NCBI RefSeq assembly: GCF_014287815.1
Contig: NZ_JACOOQ010000012.1
Span: forward strand, 1-64,000
Length of the DNA: 64,000 nt
Direction of reading: 5' to 3'
DNA from: Clostridium lentum
GTDB lineage: Bacteria; Bacillota; Clostridia; Clostridiales; Clostridiaceae
Shown: positions 8,472 to 20,377 of the stretch, in pieces
Layout of the letters: each line of letters starts with the position of its first letter
Position numbering within the stretch: the stretch's first letter is position 1
The notes under the pieces: model-generated
Databases searched by the model: none
Told to the model about the DNA's origin: nothing
Seen by the model: only the letters and a program-made list of their open reading frames with translations
Translations under genes and position numbers: made by a program

Positions 8472-8562
8472 AATGTATGAGAAGCTAGGGTCTATACATT
8501 AATGCTAGTAGTTATGTTAATTTTTTCAGTGTAAGCCTTTAGAATAGGAAAATTAATATAAC
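8472..8562. other. intergenic stretch with two consecutive inverted repeats
   Basis: AATGTAT (from about 8473) pairs with ATACATT (to 8501). A second pair, GTTATGTTAATTTT near 8511 with AAAATTAATATAAC ending about 8562, encloses 22 bases. No gene is seen here, and the T-runs do not fit simple terminators. Confidence 0.4.
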
Positions 8563-8588
8563 ATACTATTTATATTCAAATAATTACA

Positions 8589-8628
8589 AAAAAGATAAAA
8601 GTAGCTATTATAGCTGCTTTTATCTTTT
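8589..8628 (-). terminator. terminator of the chemoreceptor gene
   Basis: On the minus strand the stem AAGATAAAAGCAGC/TAGCTACTTTTATCTT (imperfect in the centre) is followed by TTTTTT, 11 bases after the stop codon of the minus-strand gene. A run of T on the other side suggests it could work in both directions. Confidence 0.75.
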
Positions 8629-8638
8629 AATATTATAT

Positions 8639-9586
8639 TTATTTTAAAGAAGAGTTTACATCTTTAATAATTTTGTTTAATTGTTTCTCTAATATTTCTG
8701 ATTTATTTATATTTGAAACTAAGCTTTCATTGATATTCTTTATTTTAGAGCTTACGGAAATACCTATTTCATTAGATTTATTTAAATTAATAGATTGCTC
8801 ATTAAGTGTTGAAATAAGTCTATGTACATTAGAATCTGTTAATAGAATATTTTCTAGAGATTCATCTAAAGTTTTAGAAGCATTAATTGTTATATTAACA
8901 CCTTTTTCAACTACATCATTGCTTGTTTCAGAATTTTTAAGAACAGCATCTGTTTCAGTTTTAATTCCACTAATTAAATTAGATATATCTGTAGTGTTTT
9001 GTTTAGTAATTTCAGCAAGCTTTCTTATTTCATCAGCAACAACAGCAAATCCTTTTCCATGTTCACCAGCTCTAGCAGCTTCAATGGCAGCATTTAAAGC
9101 AAGAAGGTTAGTTTGGTTGGCAATATTGTTAATTATATTAGTAATATTGCTTATTTCATTGTAACTATTCACCAATTCTTTAATACTTTTATATGTTTCT
9201 TCATTTTGCTTTTGAAGAGTTTCAATTATTGTTACGATATCAGAAATAGCATTTTTGCTATCCTTTGATTTATCAACAGCAATATTAGTACTTTCTAAAA
9301 GAGAAGTTGTATTAATATTGATAGTTTCAGCTAGGTTACTCATAGTATTACCTAATGATTCTATTTCATTAATTTGTTTATTAGCAGTATTTACTATATT
9401 TTGTAATGCTAAGTGTTCTCTATTAATTTCATTATGTTTATCAATAGTTTCAGATAATGATTTTGTTGTTGCTTTTATAACTTCAATAACAGTATCTGAT
9501 TTTGAAGGAGTTTCTTTTATTTGAGCTTCCGTAGTAATTTTAACAGTATCTGTTGTAGGGGCTGTTTTTTTCCTTGAAAATAACAT
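8639..9586 (-). CDS. soluble methyl-accepting chemotaxis protein
   Basis: The 315-residue protein holds the highly conserved receptor tip ([19 protein letters not shown] followed by [17 protein letters not shown]), which contacts CheA and CheW. The rest is predicted coiled coil. There is no membrane segment and no recognisable sensor domain in the first ~90 residues, which are rich in Thr, Lys and Ser, so it is a cytoplasmic receptor with an unknown input. GGAGGT precedes the ATG on the minus strand. It sits alone between two identical tRNA-Ser genes and reads against them. Confidence 0.9.
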   Translation of the reverse strand: MLFSRKKTAPTTDTVKITTEAQIKETPSKSDTVIEVIKATTKSLSETIDKHNEINREHLALQNIVNTANKQINEIESLGNTMSNLAETININTTSLLESTNIAVDKSKDSKNAISDIVTIIETLQKQNEETYKSIKELVNSYNEISNITNIINNIANQTNLLALNAAIEAARAGEHGKGFAVVADEIRKLAEITKQNTTDISNLISGIKTETDAVLKNSETSNDVVEKGVNITINASKTLDESLENILLTDSNVHRLISTLNEQSINLNKSNEIGISVSSKIKNINESLVSNINKSEILEKQLNKIIKDVNSSLK

Positions 9587-9779
9587 AATATACCTCCAGT
9601 AATATTTATTTAAATTATTATATTGAACGTCTTATATTAAATAATCGGAGAAAAATACATTAAAGTTTATAATTATAAGAAATTTAATTTTATTAATAGT
9701 AAATTAAGGAAGGAAAAAAGGGATAAAAGCTCAGTAAAAATCACATTTTAAAAAAAAGAAAAAAATTTAAAAAAAAGTG

Positions 9780-9809
9780 TTGACACTTATATGGAGTGGC
9801 TGATATAAT
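9780..9809 (+). promoter_or_regulatory. promoter of tRNA-Ser copy 2 and tRNA-Ser(GCT)
   Basis: TTGACA (9780-9785) and TATAAT (9804-9809) are separated by 18 bases. The surrounding bases AAAAAGTGTTGACA and GCTGATATAATA are shared with the promoter of copy 1. Confidence 0.85.
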
Positions 9810-9821
9810 AATCATTGTCGA

Positions 9822-9912
9822 GGAGAGATGGTCGAGTTGGTTTAAGGCACCGGTCTTGAAAACCGGCGTGCGTGTGAGCGTACCGTGGGTTCGAATCCCA
9901 CTCTCTCCGCCA
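9822..9912 (+). tRNA. tRNA-Ser (TGA), copy 2
   Basis: It is a 91-base class II tRNA identical base for base to 8350-8440, with anticodon TGA and encoded CCA. It is cotranscribed with tRNA-Ser(GCT), 32 bases downstream. Confidence 0.96.
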
Positions 9913-9944
9913 CATAACTTTAAAATTAAAGTATGAAGGCACAT

Positions 9945-10035
9945 GGAGAAATACTCAAGTGGCTGAAGAGGCGCCCCTGCTAAGGGCGTAGGTCGGGCAA
10001 CTGGCGCCCGGGTTCAAATCCCGGTTTCTCCGCCA
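9945..10035 (+). tRNA. tRNA-Ser (GCT)
   Basis: Acceptor GGAGAAA pairs with TTTCTCC, the anticodon loop CTGCTAA gives GCT, a long variable arm is present and CCA is encoded. Confidence 0.95.
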
Positions 10036-10037
10036 TA

Positions 10038-10068
10038 AGACATCTAATATTATTTAGATGTCTTTTTT
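10038..10068 (+). terminator. terminator of the tRNA-Ser pair
   Basis: The stem AGACATCTAA/TTTAGATGTCT is followed by six T. Confidence 0.9.
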
Positions 10069-10163
10069 GTTGTTTAAGAATACGCAAGTTTATAATTGTA
10101 AATATTAACAGTAAATGTTATACTTTTCATGTGGTGCTATCAGGTGAAAAGGAGAGATTTATT

Positions 10164-11102
10164 ATGTCAAAAAAATATGTTGTAGGTTTAGATTTAGGTG
10201 GAACTAAGATATACACAGCTTTAGTAGACTTAGATGGAACTATAATAAAAGAAAAAGTTGTAGAAACGTTAGCTTTTGAAGGCGAAGAAGCTGTTATTAA
10301 TAGAATGATGGATACAATTGACTATGTAATAGAGGGAATTGATAAAGAATTAATAAAGGCTATAGGAATTGGTGCTCCAGGTGCTTTAGATTTAAAAGAA
10401 GGAATTGTAATGGAATCGCCAAATCTTCCATTTGAAAACTTCGAATTAGTAGGAAAAATAAGAGCAAAATATGATTTACCAACTTACTTAGATAACGATG
10501 CAAATGTTGCAACATTAGGAGAGTATAGATTTGGAGCTGGAAAAGGTACTGAAAATATGATTTATATGACTGTAAGTACTGGTATTGGTGGAGGTGCTAT
10601 ACTTAATGGTAAAATATTTAGAGGAAGTACAGGAAATGCTTTAGAAATCGGTCATACTACAATATCTCAAGAAAGAACAAGATGTGGATGTGGAAATTTA
10701 GGGTGTGCAGAAAGCTTAGCATCAGGAACTGCCATAGGAAAAAGAGCTAAAGAAGCTGTTAACTCAAATGCGGAAACATCATTAAAAAATTATGATGATG
10801 TAACATCAAAAGAAGTATTTATAGAAGCTGCTAAAGGTGATAGGGTAGCAAAGGAAATTTTAAATACGTCATTAACTTATTTAGGAATTACAGTAGCTAA
10901 TGTTATTACAAGCTTTGATCCAGAAAAAGTTGTTATTGGTGGAGGCGTAATAAATGGTGGAGACATTGTTTTAGAAGCTATTAAAGAAGAAGTAGCTAAA
11001 AGATGTATGAAAGTATTTGTTGATTCATGCTCAATAGAAAAAGCCAAATTAGGTGGACAAGCAGGAGTTTTAGGAGCTGCAGCTTTAGCTATAATGGAAT
11101 AG
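10164..11102 (+). CDS. glcK: ROK family glucokinase
   Basis: The 312-residue protein shows the ATP phosphate-binding motif VGLDLGGTKIYTALVD, the sugar-binding ENGH-type segment (GNALEIGHTTI), and the ROK zinc site CGCGNLGCAES. It should phosphorylate glucose to glucose 6-phosphate in the cytoplasm; ROK members can prefer other hexoses, so glucose is the most likely substrate. I start at ATG 10164 because AGGAGAG ends 7 bases upstream; a longer frame from a GTG at 10131 lacks a ribosome site. It is monocistronic, ending at a terminator. Confidence 0.88.
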   Translation: MSKKYVVGLDLGGTKIYTALVDLDGTIIKEKVVETLAFEGEEAVINRMMDTIDYVIEGIDKELIKAIGIGAPGALDLKEGIVMESPNLPFENFELVGKIRAKYDLPTYLDNDANVATLGEYRFGAGKGTENMIYMTVSTGIGGGAILNGKIFRGSTGNALEIGHTTISQERTRCGCGNLGCAESLASGTAIGKRAKEAVNSNAETSLKNYDDVTSKEVFIEAAKGDRVAKEILNTSLTYLGITVANVITSFDPEKVVIGGGVINGGDIVLEAIKEEVAKRCMKVFVDSCSIEKAKLGGQAGVLGAAALAIME

Positions 11103-11117
11103 ATATAATTATATAAA

Positions 11118-11163
11118 AAAATTGCTTTAAGACAATTAATAACTGTTTTAGAGCAATTTTTTT
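11118..11163 (+). terminator. terminator of the glucokinase gene
   Basis: The stem AAATTGCTTTAAGACA/TGTTTTAGAGCAATTT (two G-T pairs) is followed by a run of T. Confidence 0.88.
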
Positions 11164-11226
11164 GTACATAATTATCATAACGAGTATTATTAAATGAGGA
11201 AAAGAGAGCTATGAGGGGATGTTAAA

Positions 11227-11751
11227 ATGATATATGGTAAAGGGTTATATTTAAGGGAAGTAGTTAAGGAAGATATAGATAGAGCTTATGAATTATGTGT
11301 AAATGACGATGTATTAAAATATGATGGTGGATATACTTCCTTTGCATCGAAAGAATATATAAAGGAAAATTATAAATATTTTCAAATGAGATCAAAGAAG
11401 AATTATGCCATAGTAAATACTAAAGGAATTATGGTGGGAATAATATCATATAGAAAATCTAATTATGTTAGTGATGTATATTATATAGGCATATGCATAG
11501 GAAGAAAATATTGGAGAATGGGGTATGGCGAAAATAGCATTAAAGCCATGCTTAGATATCTCTTTAAAAATAAAAAAGCTCATAAGGTAGAATTAGAAGT
11601 AGTTGAGGATAATATAGCAGCAATTAATTGCTATAAGAAATGTGGATTTATTGAAGAGGGAAAAAGGAGACAGAAATATTATTTTAAAGGAATATATTTA
11701 GATACTGTTTTAATGGGCATATTGGAAGAAGAATATAAAAAAAAGGAGTAA
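11227..11751 (+). CDS. GNAT family N-acetyltransferase (RimJ/RimL-like)
   Basis: The 174-residue protein fits the RimJ/RimL type of GNAT fold: an N-terminal LREVVKEDIDRAYEL segment, the acetyl-CoA loop RKYWRMGYGENSIKAML (about residues 97-113) and the closing CYKKCGFIEEGKRR. Such enzymes acetylate ribosomal proteins, amino acids or small molecules, and the substrate cannot be told here. AGGGGATGTTAAAATG provides the ribosome site. It ends 3 bases before addB, so it is probably cotranscribed with the addBA pair, although no functional link is known. Confidence 0.82.
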   Translation: MIYGKGLYLREVVKEDIDRAYELCVNDDVLKYDGGYTSFASKEYIKENYKYFQMRSKKNYAIVNTKGIMVGIISYRKSNYVSDVYYIGICIGRKYWRMGYGENSIKAMLRYLFKNKKAHKVELEVVEDNIAAINCYKKCGFIEEGKRRQKYYFKGIYLDTVLMGILEEEYKKKE

Positions 11752-11754
11752 GAA

Positions 11755-14700
11755 ATGGGCATAAGATTTATTTTTGGTAGAGCTGGTTCAGGAAAAAGTG
11801 AATTTTGCTTAAAATCTATAGATAAAAAAATAAGGGAATGTGATAAGGATAATAAACTTATATTATTAGTACCAGATCAGTATACATTTCAAAGCGAAAA
11901 GAAGCTATTAGAGCATACAGGTGAAAAATCACTTCTTAGGGCAGAGGTATTAAGCTTTAAGAGAATGGCAAACAGAGTTTTTGATAGAGTTGGTGGACGT
12001 ACAGAAAATATAATTGAAGATTCAGGAAAAAACATGCTTATTTATAAATTATTAAAGGAAAATATGGATGATTTGCATTACTTTAATAAGATAAGTAGAA
12101 AGCAAGGATTTGTAGGAGTGGTATCAAAGACAATAACAGAGTTTAAAAAGTACAATATTGCAGAGGAAATTTTAATAAATAAAAAAGAAGAATTAAATGA
12201 AGGTGAGTTAAAGGATAAAATCAAAGATTTGTCTTTTATTTATCATAAATTTAATGATAATTTACATAAGAATTATATAGATTCAGAAGATGTATTATCA
12301 CTTTTAGCAGAAAAATTAAAAGAAAGCCAAATGTATAGAGACGCAGAAATATGGATTGATGAATTTACAACCTTTACTCCTCAGCAGATGGAAATAATAA
12401 AGATTTTGGCTAAGAGATGTAAGAGAGTCAATATAACTTTATGTAGTGAAGGTAAAAATGATGAAGAAACAGATATATTTGATGCCATTAAGAATACAGA
12501 ATATAAGATTTTAAAGTTAATGGAGGAAAATAATATTCCTTATGAAAAACCTATTAATTTAAATAAAGACATTCCATATAGATTTAAACAAAGTGAGGAA
12601 CTTGCTCATATAGAAAAACATTTATTTACTTATCCATTTAAAACATATAAGGGAAAAGTTAAGGATATAAGGTTATATAAAGCTAATAATAGCTATAGTG
12701 AAATGGAATGGGTTGCTCAGGATATAGTAAGGTTAGTAAGAGATAAAAATTATAGATATAAGGATATAGCTGTTGTATGTAGGGATATCGATAGTTATGA
12801 TAAGATAACTAGCGTTATTTTTAATGAATATAACATTCCTGTATTTTTAGATAAAAAAAGAGAAATATTAAGTAATCCTTTAGTGGTGTTAATTTTATCA
12901 ACTTTAGAAATATTAATATCTAATTGGTCATATGAAAGTGTATTTAAGTATGTTAAGAGTGGACTAATCAAATTAGATAGAGAATTTATTGATAAGTTAG
13001 AAAATCATATACTACTTAATGGTATAAGGGGTTATAGATGGACTAGTGAGTTATTAAAAGAAATTGAAGAGCCAAGTAAAGATGAAATAGAAATTGCCGA
13101 GATAATGGAGGAAATAAGAAAACCAATAATTAATTTATATAGAAAAGTTGGCAATGAAAATTCAGTAAAAGAATACTGTATAGCCATATACGAATTGCTT
13201 GTGGAAATAAATGCTCTAGAAACCATAGATGAATGGATTGATGAATTTGAAAAAATTGGTTTACAGGATAAGGTAAAGGAATATAGTCAGGTGCCTCAAA
13301 TTGTTATGGATATATTAGATCAAGCAGTTGAAGTATTAGGTGATGAAGTAACAGATATAAAAACTTTTGCTAGAATTCTTAGCTCAGGTTTTGAAGAACA
13401 TGAAGTAGGTGTAATACCTATGTCTTTAGATCAAGTAAATGTAGGAGATATTGCAAGAATAAAAGGACGTGAAGTAAAAGCATTATATATAGTAGGAGCT
13501 AATGATGGAGTACTACCGTCAGCTAATAAAAATGAAGGAATACTTTCTGATGAAGATAGAATTGAATTAAAAGAATTAGGTATAGAAATAGCTTCAGATA
13601 CTAGAAGTAGAATTTTTGAAGAACAATTTATGGTGTATACTGCCTTAACTATTGCATCAGAATATCTTATGATAACTTATCCAATGGCAGATTTTGAAGG
13701 AAAATCGCTAAGACCTTCAATAATCATACCAAGAATGAAAAAGATATTTAGAAATCTACAGGAAGAAAGTGAAATATATAATATAAATATTAAAGAAGAT
13801 AAGTTTAATAAGATAACTGCACCAATACCTACTTTTAATGAAATGGTAACTGCCATGAGACGTGAATTTGAAAAAGAGGAAATTGAGGATTACTGGGTGC
13901 AAGCATATAAATGGTTTGAAGAAAGTGAAGAATTTAAATTGAAATCGGATGTGATATTTAAGGGGCTTACTTATTCAAATTTATTGGAAAATATACCAAG
14001 GGATTTAATTAAAAAATTATATGCTGATGATAATGGACGATTTATGTTTAGTGTATCAAGATTAGAAAAATATGCACAATGTCCTTTTAGCTATTATATA
14101 CAGTATGGACTTAAGGCAAAAGATAGAAAGATATATGAGTTTACAGCACCAGATTTAGGAGCATTTATGCATGATATATTAGATAAATTCACTAACAAAA
14201 TAAAGAAAGAAAATATAGCTTGGATTGATTTAGATAAAAATAAATGTGCACAAATTGTTAATGAATTAGTGGATACTAAGCTTAAGAATGAAGAAAATTC
14301 TATATTAAATAGTAGTAAAAAGTATCAATATTTTGCTGGTAGATTTAAAAGAATAATAACTAAATCTGTGGTGGTAATATCTGAACAAATGAAAAAAGGA
14401 GAATTTGATATATTTAAAAGTGAATTTGATTTTGGTGACTTTAAAGATTCTGAACCTATAACATTAGAGTTACCATCAAAGGAGAAAGTATATCTTAAAG
14501 GAAGAGTAGATAGAATTGATAAGGCAGTAATTGATGGTGAAACCTATATTAGAATAGTTGATTATAAATCAGGTTCTAAAACTTTCGATTTAAATGAATT
14601 ATATTATGGATTGCAGATACAGTTATTAGTTTATTTAGATGCCATACTTAAAAATTCACAACATATCTTACATGAACAATGTATGCCAGGAGCAATATTA

Positions 14701-15192
14701 TACTTTAAAATTGATGACCCAATAATAAAGTCTAAGAAGGCCTTAGAAGATGATGAAATAAAAGATGAGGTATTAAAGAAATTAAAGATGAATGGGCTTT
14801 TATTAAAGGATGCAAAGTTAGTTAAGGCAATGGATAAAGATATGGAGACTTATTCACTTATAATACCTGCTGCCTTTAAAAAAGATGGTGATTTTTCTAG
14901 CACAAGTTCTGTAGTAACAGAAGAACAATTTGAGATATTAAGAAAATATGTTAATGATAAGATGGTTGAATTATGTGATGAAATGCTTAGTGGTCAGATA
15001 AAGATTGAGCCTACAAAGTCATTAAAGGTAACTTATTGTGATTATTGTGACTATTCATCAATATGTCAGTTTGATACATCCATAAGAGATAATAAATATA
15101 AAGTGCTCCTAAATAAAGATAAAGAAGAAATATGGGAGTGTATGAAAAATAGAGTTGAATATCAAAAGGAGGATAATAATGTCGGAAACTAA
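11755..15192 (+). CDS. addB: ATP-dependent helicase/nuclease subunit B
   Basis: AddB partners with AddA in the RecBCD-like enzyme that resects double-strand breaks. The 1145 residues start with a P-loop ([13 protein letters not shown]) and end in a RecB-type nuclease domain (GRVDRID and IVDYKSG, about residues 915-945). The four cysteines of its [4Fe-4S] staple are visible: one in YAQCPFSYY (about 775) and three in [10 protein letters not shown] (about 1095-1104). The length matches the Bacillus protein. Its end overlaps the start of addA by 14 bases, suggesting translational coupling. Confidence 0.96.
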   Translation: MGIRFIFGRAGSGKSEFCLKSIDKKIRECDKDNKLILLVPDQYTFQSEKKLLEHTGEKSLLRAEVLSFKRMANRVFDRVGGRTENIIEDSGKNMLIYKLLKENMDDLHYFNKISRKQGFVGVVSKTITEFKKYNIAEEILINKKEELNEGELKDKIKDLSFIYHKFNDNLHKNYIDSEDVLSLLAEKLKESQMYRDAEIWIDEFTTFTPQQMEIIKILAKRCKRVNITLCSEGKNDEETDIFDAIKNTEYKILKLMEENNIPYEKPINLNKDIPYRFKQSEELAHIEKHLFTYPFKTYKGKVKDIRLYKANNSYSEMEWVAQDIVRLVRDKNYRYKDIAVVCRDIDSYDKITSVIFNEYNIPVFLDKKREILSNPLVVLILSTLEILISNWSYESVFKYVKSGLIKLDREFIDKLENHILLNGIRGYRWTSELLKEIEEPSKDEIEIAEIMEEIRKPIINLYRKVGNENSVKEYCIAIYELLVEINALETIDEWIDEFEKIGLQDKVKEYSQVPQIVMDILDQAVEVLGDEVTDIKTFARILSSGFEEHEVGVIPMSLDQVNVGDIARIKGREVKALYIVGANDGVLPSANKNEGILSDEDRIELKELGIEIASDTRSRIFEEQFMVYTALTIASEYLMITYPMADFEGKSLRPSIIIPRMKKIFRNLQEESEIYNINIKEDKFNKITAPIPTFNEMVTAMRREFEKEEIEDYWVQAYKWFEESEEFKLKSDVIFKGLTYSNLLENIPRDLIKKLYADDNGRFMFSVSRLEKYAQCPFSYYIQYGLKAKDRKIYEFTAPDLGAFMHDILDKFTNKIKKENIAWIDLDKNKCAQIVNELVDTKLKNEENSILNSSKKYQYFAGRFKRIITKSVVVISEQMKKGEFDIFKSEFDFGDFKDSEPITLELPSKEKVYLKGRVDRIDKAVIDGETYIRIVDYKSGSKTFDLNELYYGLQIQLLVYLDAILKNSQHILHEQCMPGAILYFKIDDPIIKSKKALEDDEIKDEVLKKLKMNGLLLKDAKLVKAMDKDMETYSLIIPAAFKKDGDFSSTSSVVTEEQFEILRKYVNDKMVELCDEMLSGQIKIEPTKSLKVTYCDYCDYSSICQFDTSIRDNKYKVLLNKDKEEIWECMKNRVEYQKEDNNVGN

Positions 15193-18100
15193 ATGGACAG
15201 ATGAGCAGCAGCAGGCAATAGATACAAGAAGATGTAACCTTTTAGTGGCAGCAGCTGCTGGTTCAGGAAAAACTGCAGTACTTGTTGAAAGAATAATAAA
15301 GATAATAACTAATGAAGAAAATCCAGTAGATATAGATAAATTATTAGTTGTTACATTTACTTCAGCTGCAGCTGCAGAAATGAGAGAAAGAATAGCAGCA
15401 GCTATATCAAAAGCTTTGGAGAAGAATCCAAATTCTAAGAATCTACAAAAGCAGCTTACTCTTTTAAGCAGGGCCAATATAACTACAATGCACTCATTTT
15501 GCTTAGATGTAATAAAAAATTATTTTTATACTATAGATTTAGATCCTTCCTTTAGAATTGCAGATGAAACAGAAATAACTCTGATGAAGAATGAAATAAT
15601 TGAAGATATTTTTGAAGAACTTTATGAAGAAGATAATCAGTATTTTAAAGAATTAGTGGAAGCATATAGCAGTGCAAAAGATGATGAAAAGTTAAAAGAT
15701 ATTATTTTAAATCTTTATAAATTCTCCATGAGTGGACCATGGCCAGAAAGGTGGCTTATTGAAAAAGCAGAGGAATTTAATATAAATACCTTAGAAGAAT
15801 TAGATAAGACAAAATGGGTGGAAATATTAAAGGATAATATAAGGGTAGAAGTTAAAGGATTTATCAATATGTATCATAAAGCCATTGAAATAATCAATGA
15901 TACAGAAGGGCTAGAAGCATATTTAGATACTTTTAGAGGAGATTTAGAATGTTTAAAAAATGTCTATGAATCTTTAAATCATGGTTTAGCAGAGATATAT
16001 GCAGCTTTAAATGGCGTAGTATTTACTAAATTAAAGACTGTAAGAAAAAGTGCTGTTGCTGATGAAAATGCTCAAGAAACTGTAAAATCCATCAGAGATG
16101 CTGTAAAGAAAAAGATAAAGTCATTAACAGAAGATAGTTTTACCATTACACCAGAAGAGAGTTTACAAGGAATAAAAGATGTATATCCTTATATGAAGGA
16201 ATTATCAAGAATAACTTTAGATTGCTTAAATAAATTTAATGAAAAGAAAAGAGAAAAAAATCTATTAGATTTTAATGATTTAGAACATTTATGTTTAAAG
16301 ATACTTATTGATAGAGATGAGAATAATAATATAATACCTTCATCTGTGGCAGAGCATTTTAAAGAATTTTTTGATGAAGTACTAGTAGATGAGTATCAAG
16401 ATTCTAACAATGTACAAGAAACAATTATTGACCTTGTATCAAGAAAAAATGGTGATAATCCTAATGTGTTTATGGTTGGTGATGTAAAGCAAAGCATTTA
16501 TAGATTTAGACAGGCAAAACCAGAACTATTTTTAGATAAATATAATAGATATCCTTTAGTTTCAGCAGGAAGAGAAAGAAAGATACAGCTTTATAAGAAT
16601 TTTAGAAGTAGAGATGAAGTTTTAAGAGGTGTTAACTTTATATTTAAAATGGTAATGTCTAATGTTGTTGGAGAATTGGAATATACAGATGATGAGGCAT
16701 TACATTTAGGTGCTGCTTTCCTGGAAAACAATGATGAAGATTCTGAAGTAGGCGGAAATATTGAACTTCATATGATTGATAAGTCTGGTAATGAAGCTGA
16801 AGAAGGGGTAGAGGAAGAACTACAAGAATCAGAAGAAGAGGAAGTAGTAGATGCTATTTCTTTAGAAGCTAAACTAGTAAGTAAGAGAATAAAAGAATTA
16901 TTTGAAACTAAAGATGGTAAAAGGTTCAAGGTATTTGATAAGGAAACAAAAGCATATAGAGATGTTAAATATAAAGATATAGTGATTCTTTTAAGAGCAA
17001 CAAAAAATTGGTCGGAAATATTTCTTGATGAGTTAGGCGCTGAAGGAATTCCTGTTTATGCTGATACAGGTAGTGGATATTTTGAATCAATAGAAATAAG
17101 GACAATTATGTCTTTATTAAAAATCATTGATAATCCATTACAAGATGTTCCTATGATAGCTGTGCTTAAATCGCCAATAATGGGCTTCACAGCAGAAGAA
17201 CTTAGTGAAATAAGATTACTTAATAAGGAAAGATATTTTTATGAAATTATCAAAGATATTTATGATGATGAATATGAAGTAAGTGATACTTTAAAAGCAA
17301 AATGTAACAAGGTTATCAGTGATTTAGATAAGTGGAGAAATAAAACAATATATACACCAATAGATGAATTTATATGGTACTTATATATGGATACTGCTTA
17401 TTATGGATATGTGGGAGCAATGCCTAATGGAACATTAAGACAGGCTAATTTAAAGATATTATTCCAGCGTGCTAAGCAATATGAAAGCACTAGTTTTAAG
17501 GGATTATTCAATTTTATAACTTTTATTAATAAGCTACGAAAATCTTCAGGTGATATGGGTAGTGCAAAGATTCTTGGGGAACATGAAGATGTTGTAAGAA
17601 TTATGAGTATACACAAAAGCAAAGGGCTTGAATTCCCTATAGTATTTACTTGTGGAATGGGAAAACAATTTAATTTAATGGATTTAAATAGTTCAATATT
17701 GTTCCATGAAGAATTAGGATTTGGTCCTGACTTTGTTAATTTAAAAAATAGAAATTCATATAGCACTTTGGCTAAGGAAGCTATAAAGAAGAGGATAAGA
17801 CTTGAAACATTATCAGAAGAAATGAGAATATTATATGTTGCTTTTACAAGAGCCAAGGAAAAGCTAATTATTACTGGTGCTACAAGAAACTTAGATAAAT
17901 CTATAAAAAATTGGGTAAGTGCGGCATCCTTAGATGAAAATATAATATTGCCATCGGAAGTATTAAAAGGAAAGTCATATTTAGACTGGATTGCCATGGC
18001 AATTTGTAAACATAGGCATGGGGAAGAACTAAGGGAACAATGTGGTGCATATAGAGACCTTATTGTGAATGATTTTTCTAATTGGGATGTTTGCCTGTGG

Positions 18101-18922
18101 AGAAAAGGAGATATTCTTGGGGATAAAAATTTAGAGCCTGTGGATAAAATTGAAGAAAACACTTTAAATATAACAGCTACTAATATATCTGTGGATAAAG
18201 AAATAAAGAGAAGATTATCATATAAATATAAATACGAAGAAGGCTCAATACTTCCAAGCAACGTATCTGTATCAGATTTAAAACGTAAAGATTTTCAGTA
18301 TGAAGATGAAGCAGAAACTTTAGAAGTATTTAGAGAGAGGGAAATAATTAAGCCTAAATTCTTGCAAGAAGAAAAAGGATTTACTGCAGCTGAAAAAGGA
18401 ACTCTTATGCACTATGTTATGTTAAGATTAGATTTTGACAGAGTAGGTAGCGTATCTGAGATTAAAAAACAAATTGAAGAGCTTGTTTTAAATAAATCAT
18501 TAACAGAAAAAGAAGCAAAAGTTATTAGATATACAAAGATATTTAGTTTCTTTAAAAGTGAGTTAGGAAAGAGAATATTAAAAGCTCATGAAGAAGGAAG
18601 AATGGTTCATCGAGAATTACCTTTCTTTACGGAAATAAGCAGTTTAAATATCAATCCAGAGCTTAATAAGGAAATCTATCAAAATGAAAAGATTAGATTA
18701 CAAGGAATAATAGATGGATTCTTTAAGGAAGAGGATGGGATAGTATTATTTGATTATAAGACAGATTATCTTGAAGAAGGAAATGAAGAAGAAATTATAG
18801 AAAGATATAAGATTCAAATGAAATATTATAAAGAGGCCTTAGAAAAAATCACAGAAAGTAGAGTTAAAGAGATATATCTTTATTTATTTGCTTTAGACAA
18901 AGAAGTAGTATTGGAAATTTAA
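15179..18922 (+). CDS. addA: ATP-dependent helicase/nuclease subunit A
   Basis: AddA is the UvrD/Rep-type 3'-5' helicase and nuclease of the AddAB complex. Of 1247 residues, the N-terminus carries Walker A ([15 protein letters not shown]), later the DEYQDSN Walker B (about 405) and [11 protein letters not shown]; motif VI is in [13 protein letters not shown]. The C-terminal nuclease is marked by GIIDGFF and LFDYKTDY. I use ATG 15179, preceded by AAGGAGG at 15166-15172; a frame-compatible ATG at 15155 lies upstream of that ribosome site. It ends at a bidirectional terminator shared with the CCA-adding enzyme. Confidence 0.97.
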   Translation: MSETKWTDEQQQAIDTRRCNLLVAAAAGSGKTAVLVERIIKIITNEENPVDIDKLLVVTFTSAAAAEMRERIAAAISKALEKNPNSKNLQKQLTLLSRANITTMHSFCLDVIKNYFYTIDLDPSFRIADETEITLMKNEIIEDIFEELYEEDNQYFKELVEAYSSAKDDEKLKDIILNLYKFSMSGPWPERWLIEKAEEFNINTLEELDKTKWVEILKDNIRVEVKGFINMYHKAIEIINDTEGLEAYLDTFRGDLECLKNVYESLNHGLAEIYAALNGVVFTKLKTVRKSAVADENAQETVKSIRDAVKKKIKSLTEDSFTITPEESLQGIKDVYPYMKELSRITLDCLNKFNEKKREKNLLDFNDLEHLCLKILIDRDENNNIIPSSVAEHFKEFFDEVLVDEYQDSNNVQETIIDLVSRKNGDNPNVFMVGDVKQSIYRFRQAKPELFLDKYNRYPLVSAGRERKIQLYKNFRSRDEVLRGVNFIFKMVMSNVVGELEYTDDEALHLGAAFLENNDEDSEVGGNIELHMIDKSGNEAEEGVEEELQESEEEEVVDAISLEAKLVSKRIKELFETKDGKRFKVFDKETKAYRDVKYKDIVILLRATKNWSEIFLDELGAEGIPVYADTGSGYFESIEIRTIMSLLKIIDNPLQDVPMIAVLKSPIMGFTAEELSEIRLLNKERYFYEIIKDIYDDEYEVSDTLKAKCNKVISDLDKWRNKTIYTPIDEFIWYLYMDTAYYGYVGAMPNGTLRQANLKILFQRAKQYESTSFKGLFNFITFINKLRKSSGDMGSAKILGEHEDVVRIMSIHKSKGLEFPIVFTCGMGKQFNLMDLNSSILFHEELGFGPDFVNLKNRNSYSTLAKEAIKKRIRLETLSEEMRILYVAFTRAKEKLIITGATRNLDKSIKNWVSAASLDENIILPSEVLKGKSYLDWIAMAICKHRHGEELREQCGAYRDLIVNDFSNWDVCLWRKGDILGDKNLEPVDKIEENTLNITATNISVDKEIKRRLSYKYKYEEGSILPSNVSVSDLKRKDFQYEDEAETLEVFREREIIKPKFLQEEKGFTAAEKGTLMHYVMLRLDFDRVGSVSEIKKQIEELVLNKSLTEKEAKVIRYTKIFSFFKSELGKRILKAHEEGRMVHRELPFFTEISSLNINPELNKEIYQNEKIRLQGIIDGFFKEEDGIVLFDYKTDYLEEGNEEEIIERYKIQMKYYKEALEKITESRVKEIYLYLFALDKEVVLEI

Positions 18923-18968
18923 AATATAAGGAGCTTGTGGCTAAGCCATAAGCTCCTTATATTTTTTA
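18922..18968. terminator. bidirectional terminator between addA and the CCA-adding enzyme
   Basis: ATATAAGGAGCTTGTGGC and GCCATAAGCTCCTTATAT form a long stem with a TAA loop, with T-runs on both strands. Confidence 0.9.
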
Positions 18969-20290
18969 GCAAGATTTATTAATTGATCTTTGCAGTTAAG
19001 ATTTTTATCATCAAGCACAGCTTCTAAAAGCTTATGCAGAATTATGCCTACTTTCTTGCCAGGAAGAAGATTTAATTCAGCAATTAAAGTTTTTCCATCA
19101 ATGGCTAAATCTTTTAAAGTTAATGGTTCATTATTATCTAAGATAAATTTTGTTCTGCTTTCCATAAAATCAACTTTCTTTAAGAAAGGAATAGGATCCC
19201 ATAGTGCATTTATATCAGCTCTTTGTAAATCAAATAAAATGAAGATATTTTCCTTACCAACATTATTAATAAGTCTTTTAATTTCACCATCTGTAGGCAT
19301 GTAAGAAACATTTAAAACAAGATGATGTTTGATAAGTGCAGATATACTTTCAATAGTTAAATTATCAAATTTAAGGCGCTTAAGTACATGTACCACCATT
19401 TTAGCTCCTTCTTCACTATGACCAGGAAAATAATAGTGACCATTAGGTAATGCTGTAATAGTATTAATTTTACCTATATCATGAAATAAAGCAGCTAATC
19501 TTAAATTAAGGTTAGTATATGTGTTATCCAAAACCTTTAAAGTGTGAGTAAATACATTCCTATTATGATTATTACAAAGTGGTGTGTAGCAAACAAGGTC
19601 ATTTACTTCTGGGAGAATTATTGAAAGCATATTAGTTTCTCTCAGCATTTTTATTCCTTGAGAAGGGTTATCAGAAAGTAGAATTTTACATAATTCATCC
19701 TTGATTCGCTCACTACTTATATTCTTGATAAACTGAACATTATCTTTGATAGCATTGTAAGTTTTTGTGTCTATAGTAAAGCCTAATTGAGCACTAAATC
19801 TTATGGCTCTAAGCATTCGAAGAGCGTCTTCATTAAAACGTTTATGAGGGTCACCAACAGCTCTAATAACCTTATTTTGTAAGTCATCTATACCGTTAAA
19901 ATAATCAACAAGACCTTCCTTATCATTATAGGCGAAGGCATTTATTGTAAAGTCACGTCTAGATAAGTCTTTTTTAATATCACTTACAAATTCAACTTTT
20001 TCAGGATGTCTATTGTCTATATAGTTTCCTTCTGTTCTATAGGTAGTAACTTCAAAATTTTCTTTATCAATTACAACAGTAACTGTGCCGTGTTTAATGC
20101 CAGTAGGAATTGTTTTAGAAAATAAATCTTCAGTTATTTTTGGTAAGGCAGATGTTGTAATATCAAAATCCTTTGGCTTTAATCCTAGTAAGGAATCACG
20201 AACACATCCTCCTACCATAAAGGCTTCATAATTATTATTATAATAAGTGTCAATTATATATTTAACATTTTTAGGTATATTAATATTCAT
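18941..20290 (-). CDS. cca: CCA tRNA nucleotidyltransferase with HD domain
   Basis: This enzyme adds or repairs the 3' CCA of tRNAs. The 449-residue protein has the nucleotidyltransferase motif FMVGGCVRDSLLG, the metal-binding DFDITT, the RRDFTINAFAYN motif, the RNA-binding helices and a C-terminal HD domain (LAALFHDIGKINTI). Poly(A) polymerase relatives cannot be fully excluded, but most tRNA genes here encode CCA, where repair activity is expected. I start at ATG 20290 because AAAGGA lies 8 bases upstream; a longer frame to 20332 has no ribosome site. Confidence 0.9.
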   Translation of the reverse strand: MNINIPKNVKYIIDTYYNNNYEAFMVGGCVRDSLLGLKPKDFDITTSALPKITEDLFSKTIPTGIKHGTVTVVIDKENFEVTTYRTEGNYIDNRHPEKVEFVSDIKKDLSRRDFTINAFAYNDKEGLVDYFNGIDDLQNKVIRAVGDPHKRFNEDALRMLRAIRFSAQLGFTIDTKTYNAIKDNVQFIKNISSERIKDELCKILLSDNPSQGIKMLRETNMLSIILPEVNDLVCYTPLCNNHNRNVFTHTLKVLDNTYTNLNLRLAALFHDIGKINTITALPNGHYYFPGHSEEGAKMVVHVLKRLKFDNLTIESISALIKHHLVLNVSYMPTDGEIKRLINNVGKENIFILFDLQRADINALWDPIPFLKKVDFMESRTKFILDNNEPLTLKDLAIDGKTLIAELNLLPGKKVGIILHKLLEAVLDDKNLNCKDQLINLAKKYKELMA

Positions 20291-20377
20291 ATAAAACATC
20301 CTTTTAGATTTTAATAATAAATATTTTAACATATATTATAATATAATCACTATAGAGGCGTTGAGTAAAGTTTTAAT

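Noticed and set aside
17401..18261. A 286-codon minus-strand frame inside addA
   Set aside because: It is antisense to well-conserved AddA coding sequence, has no ribosome site of note and its composition is that of a shadow frame.
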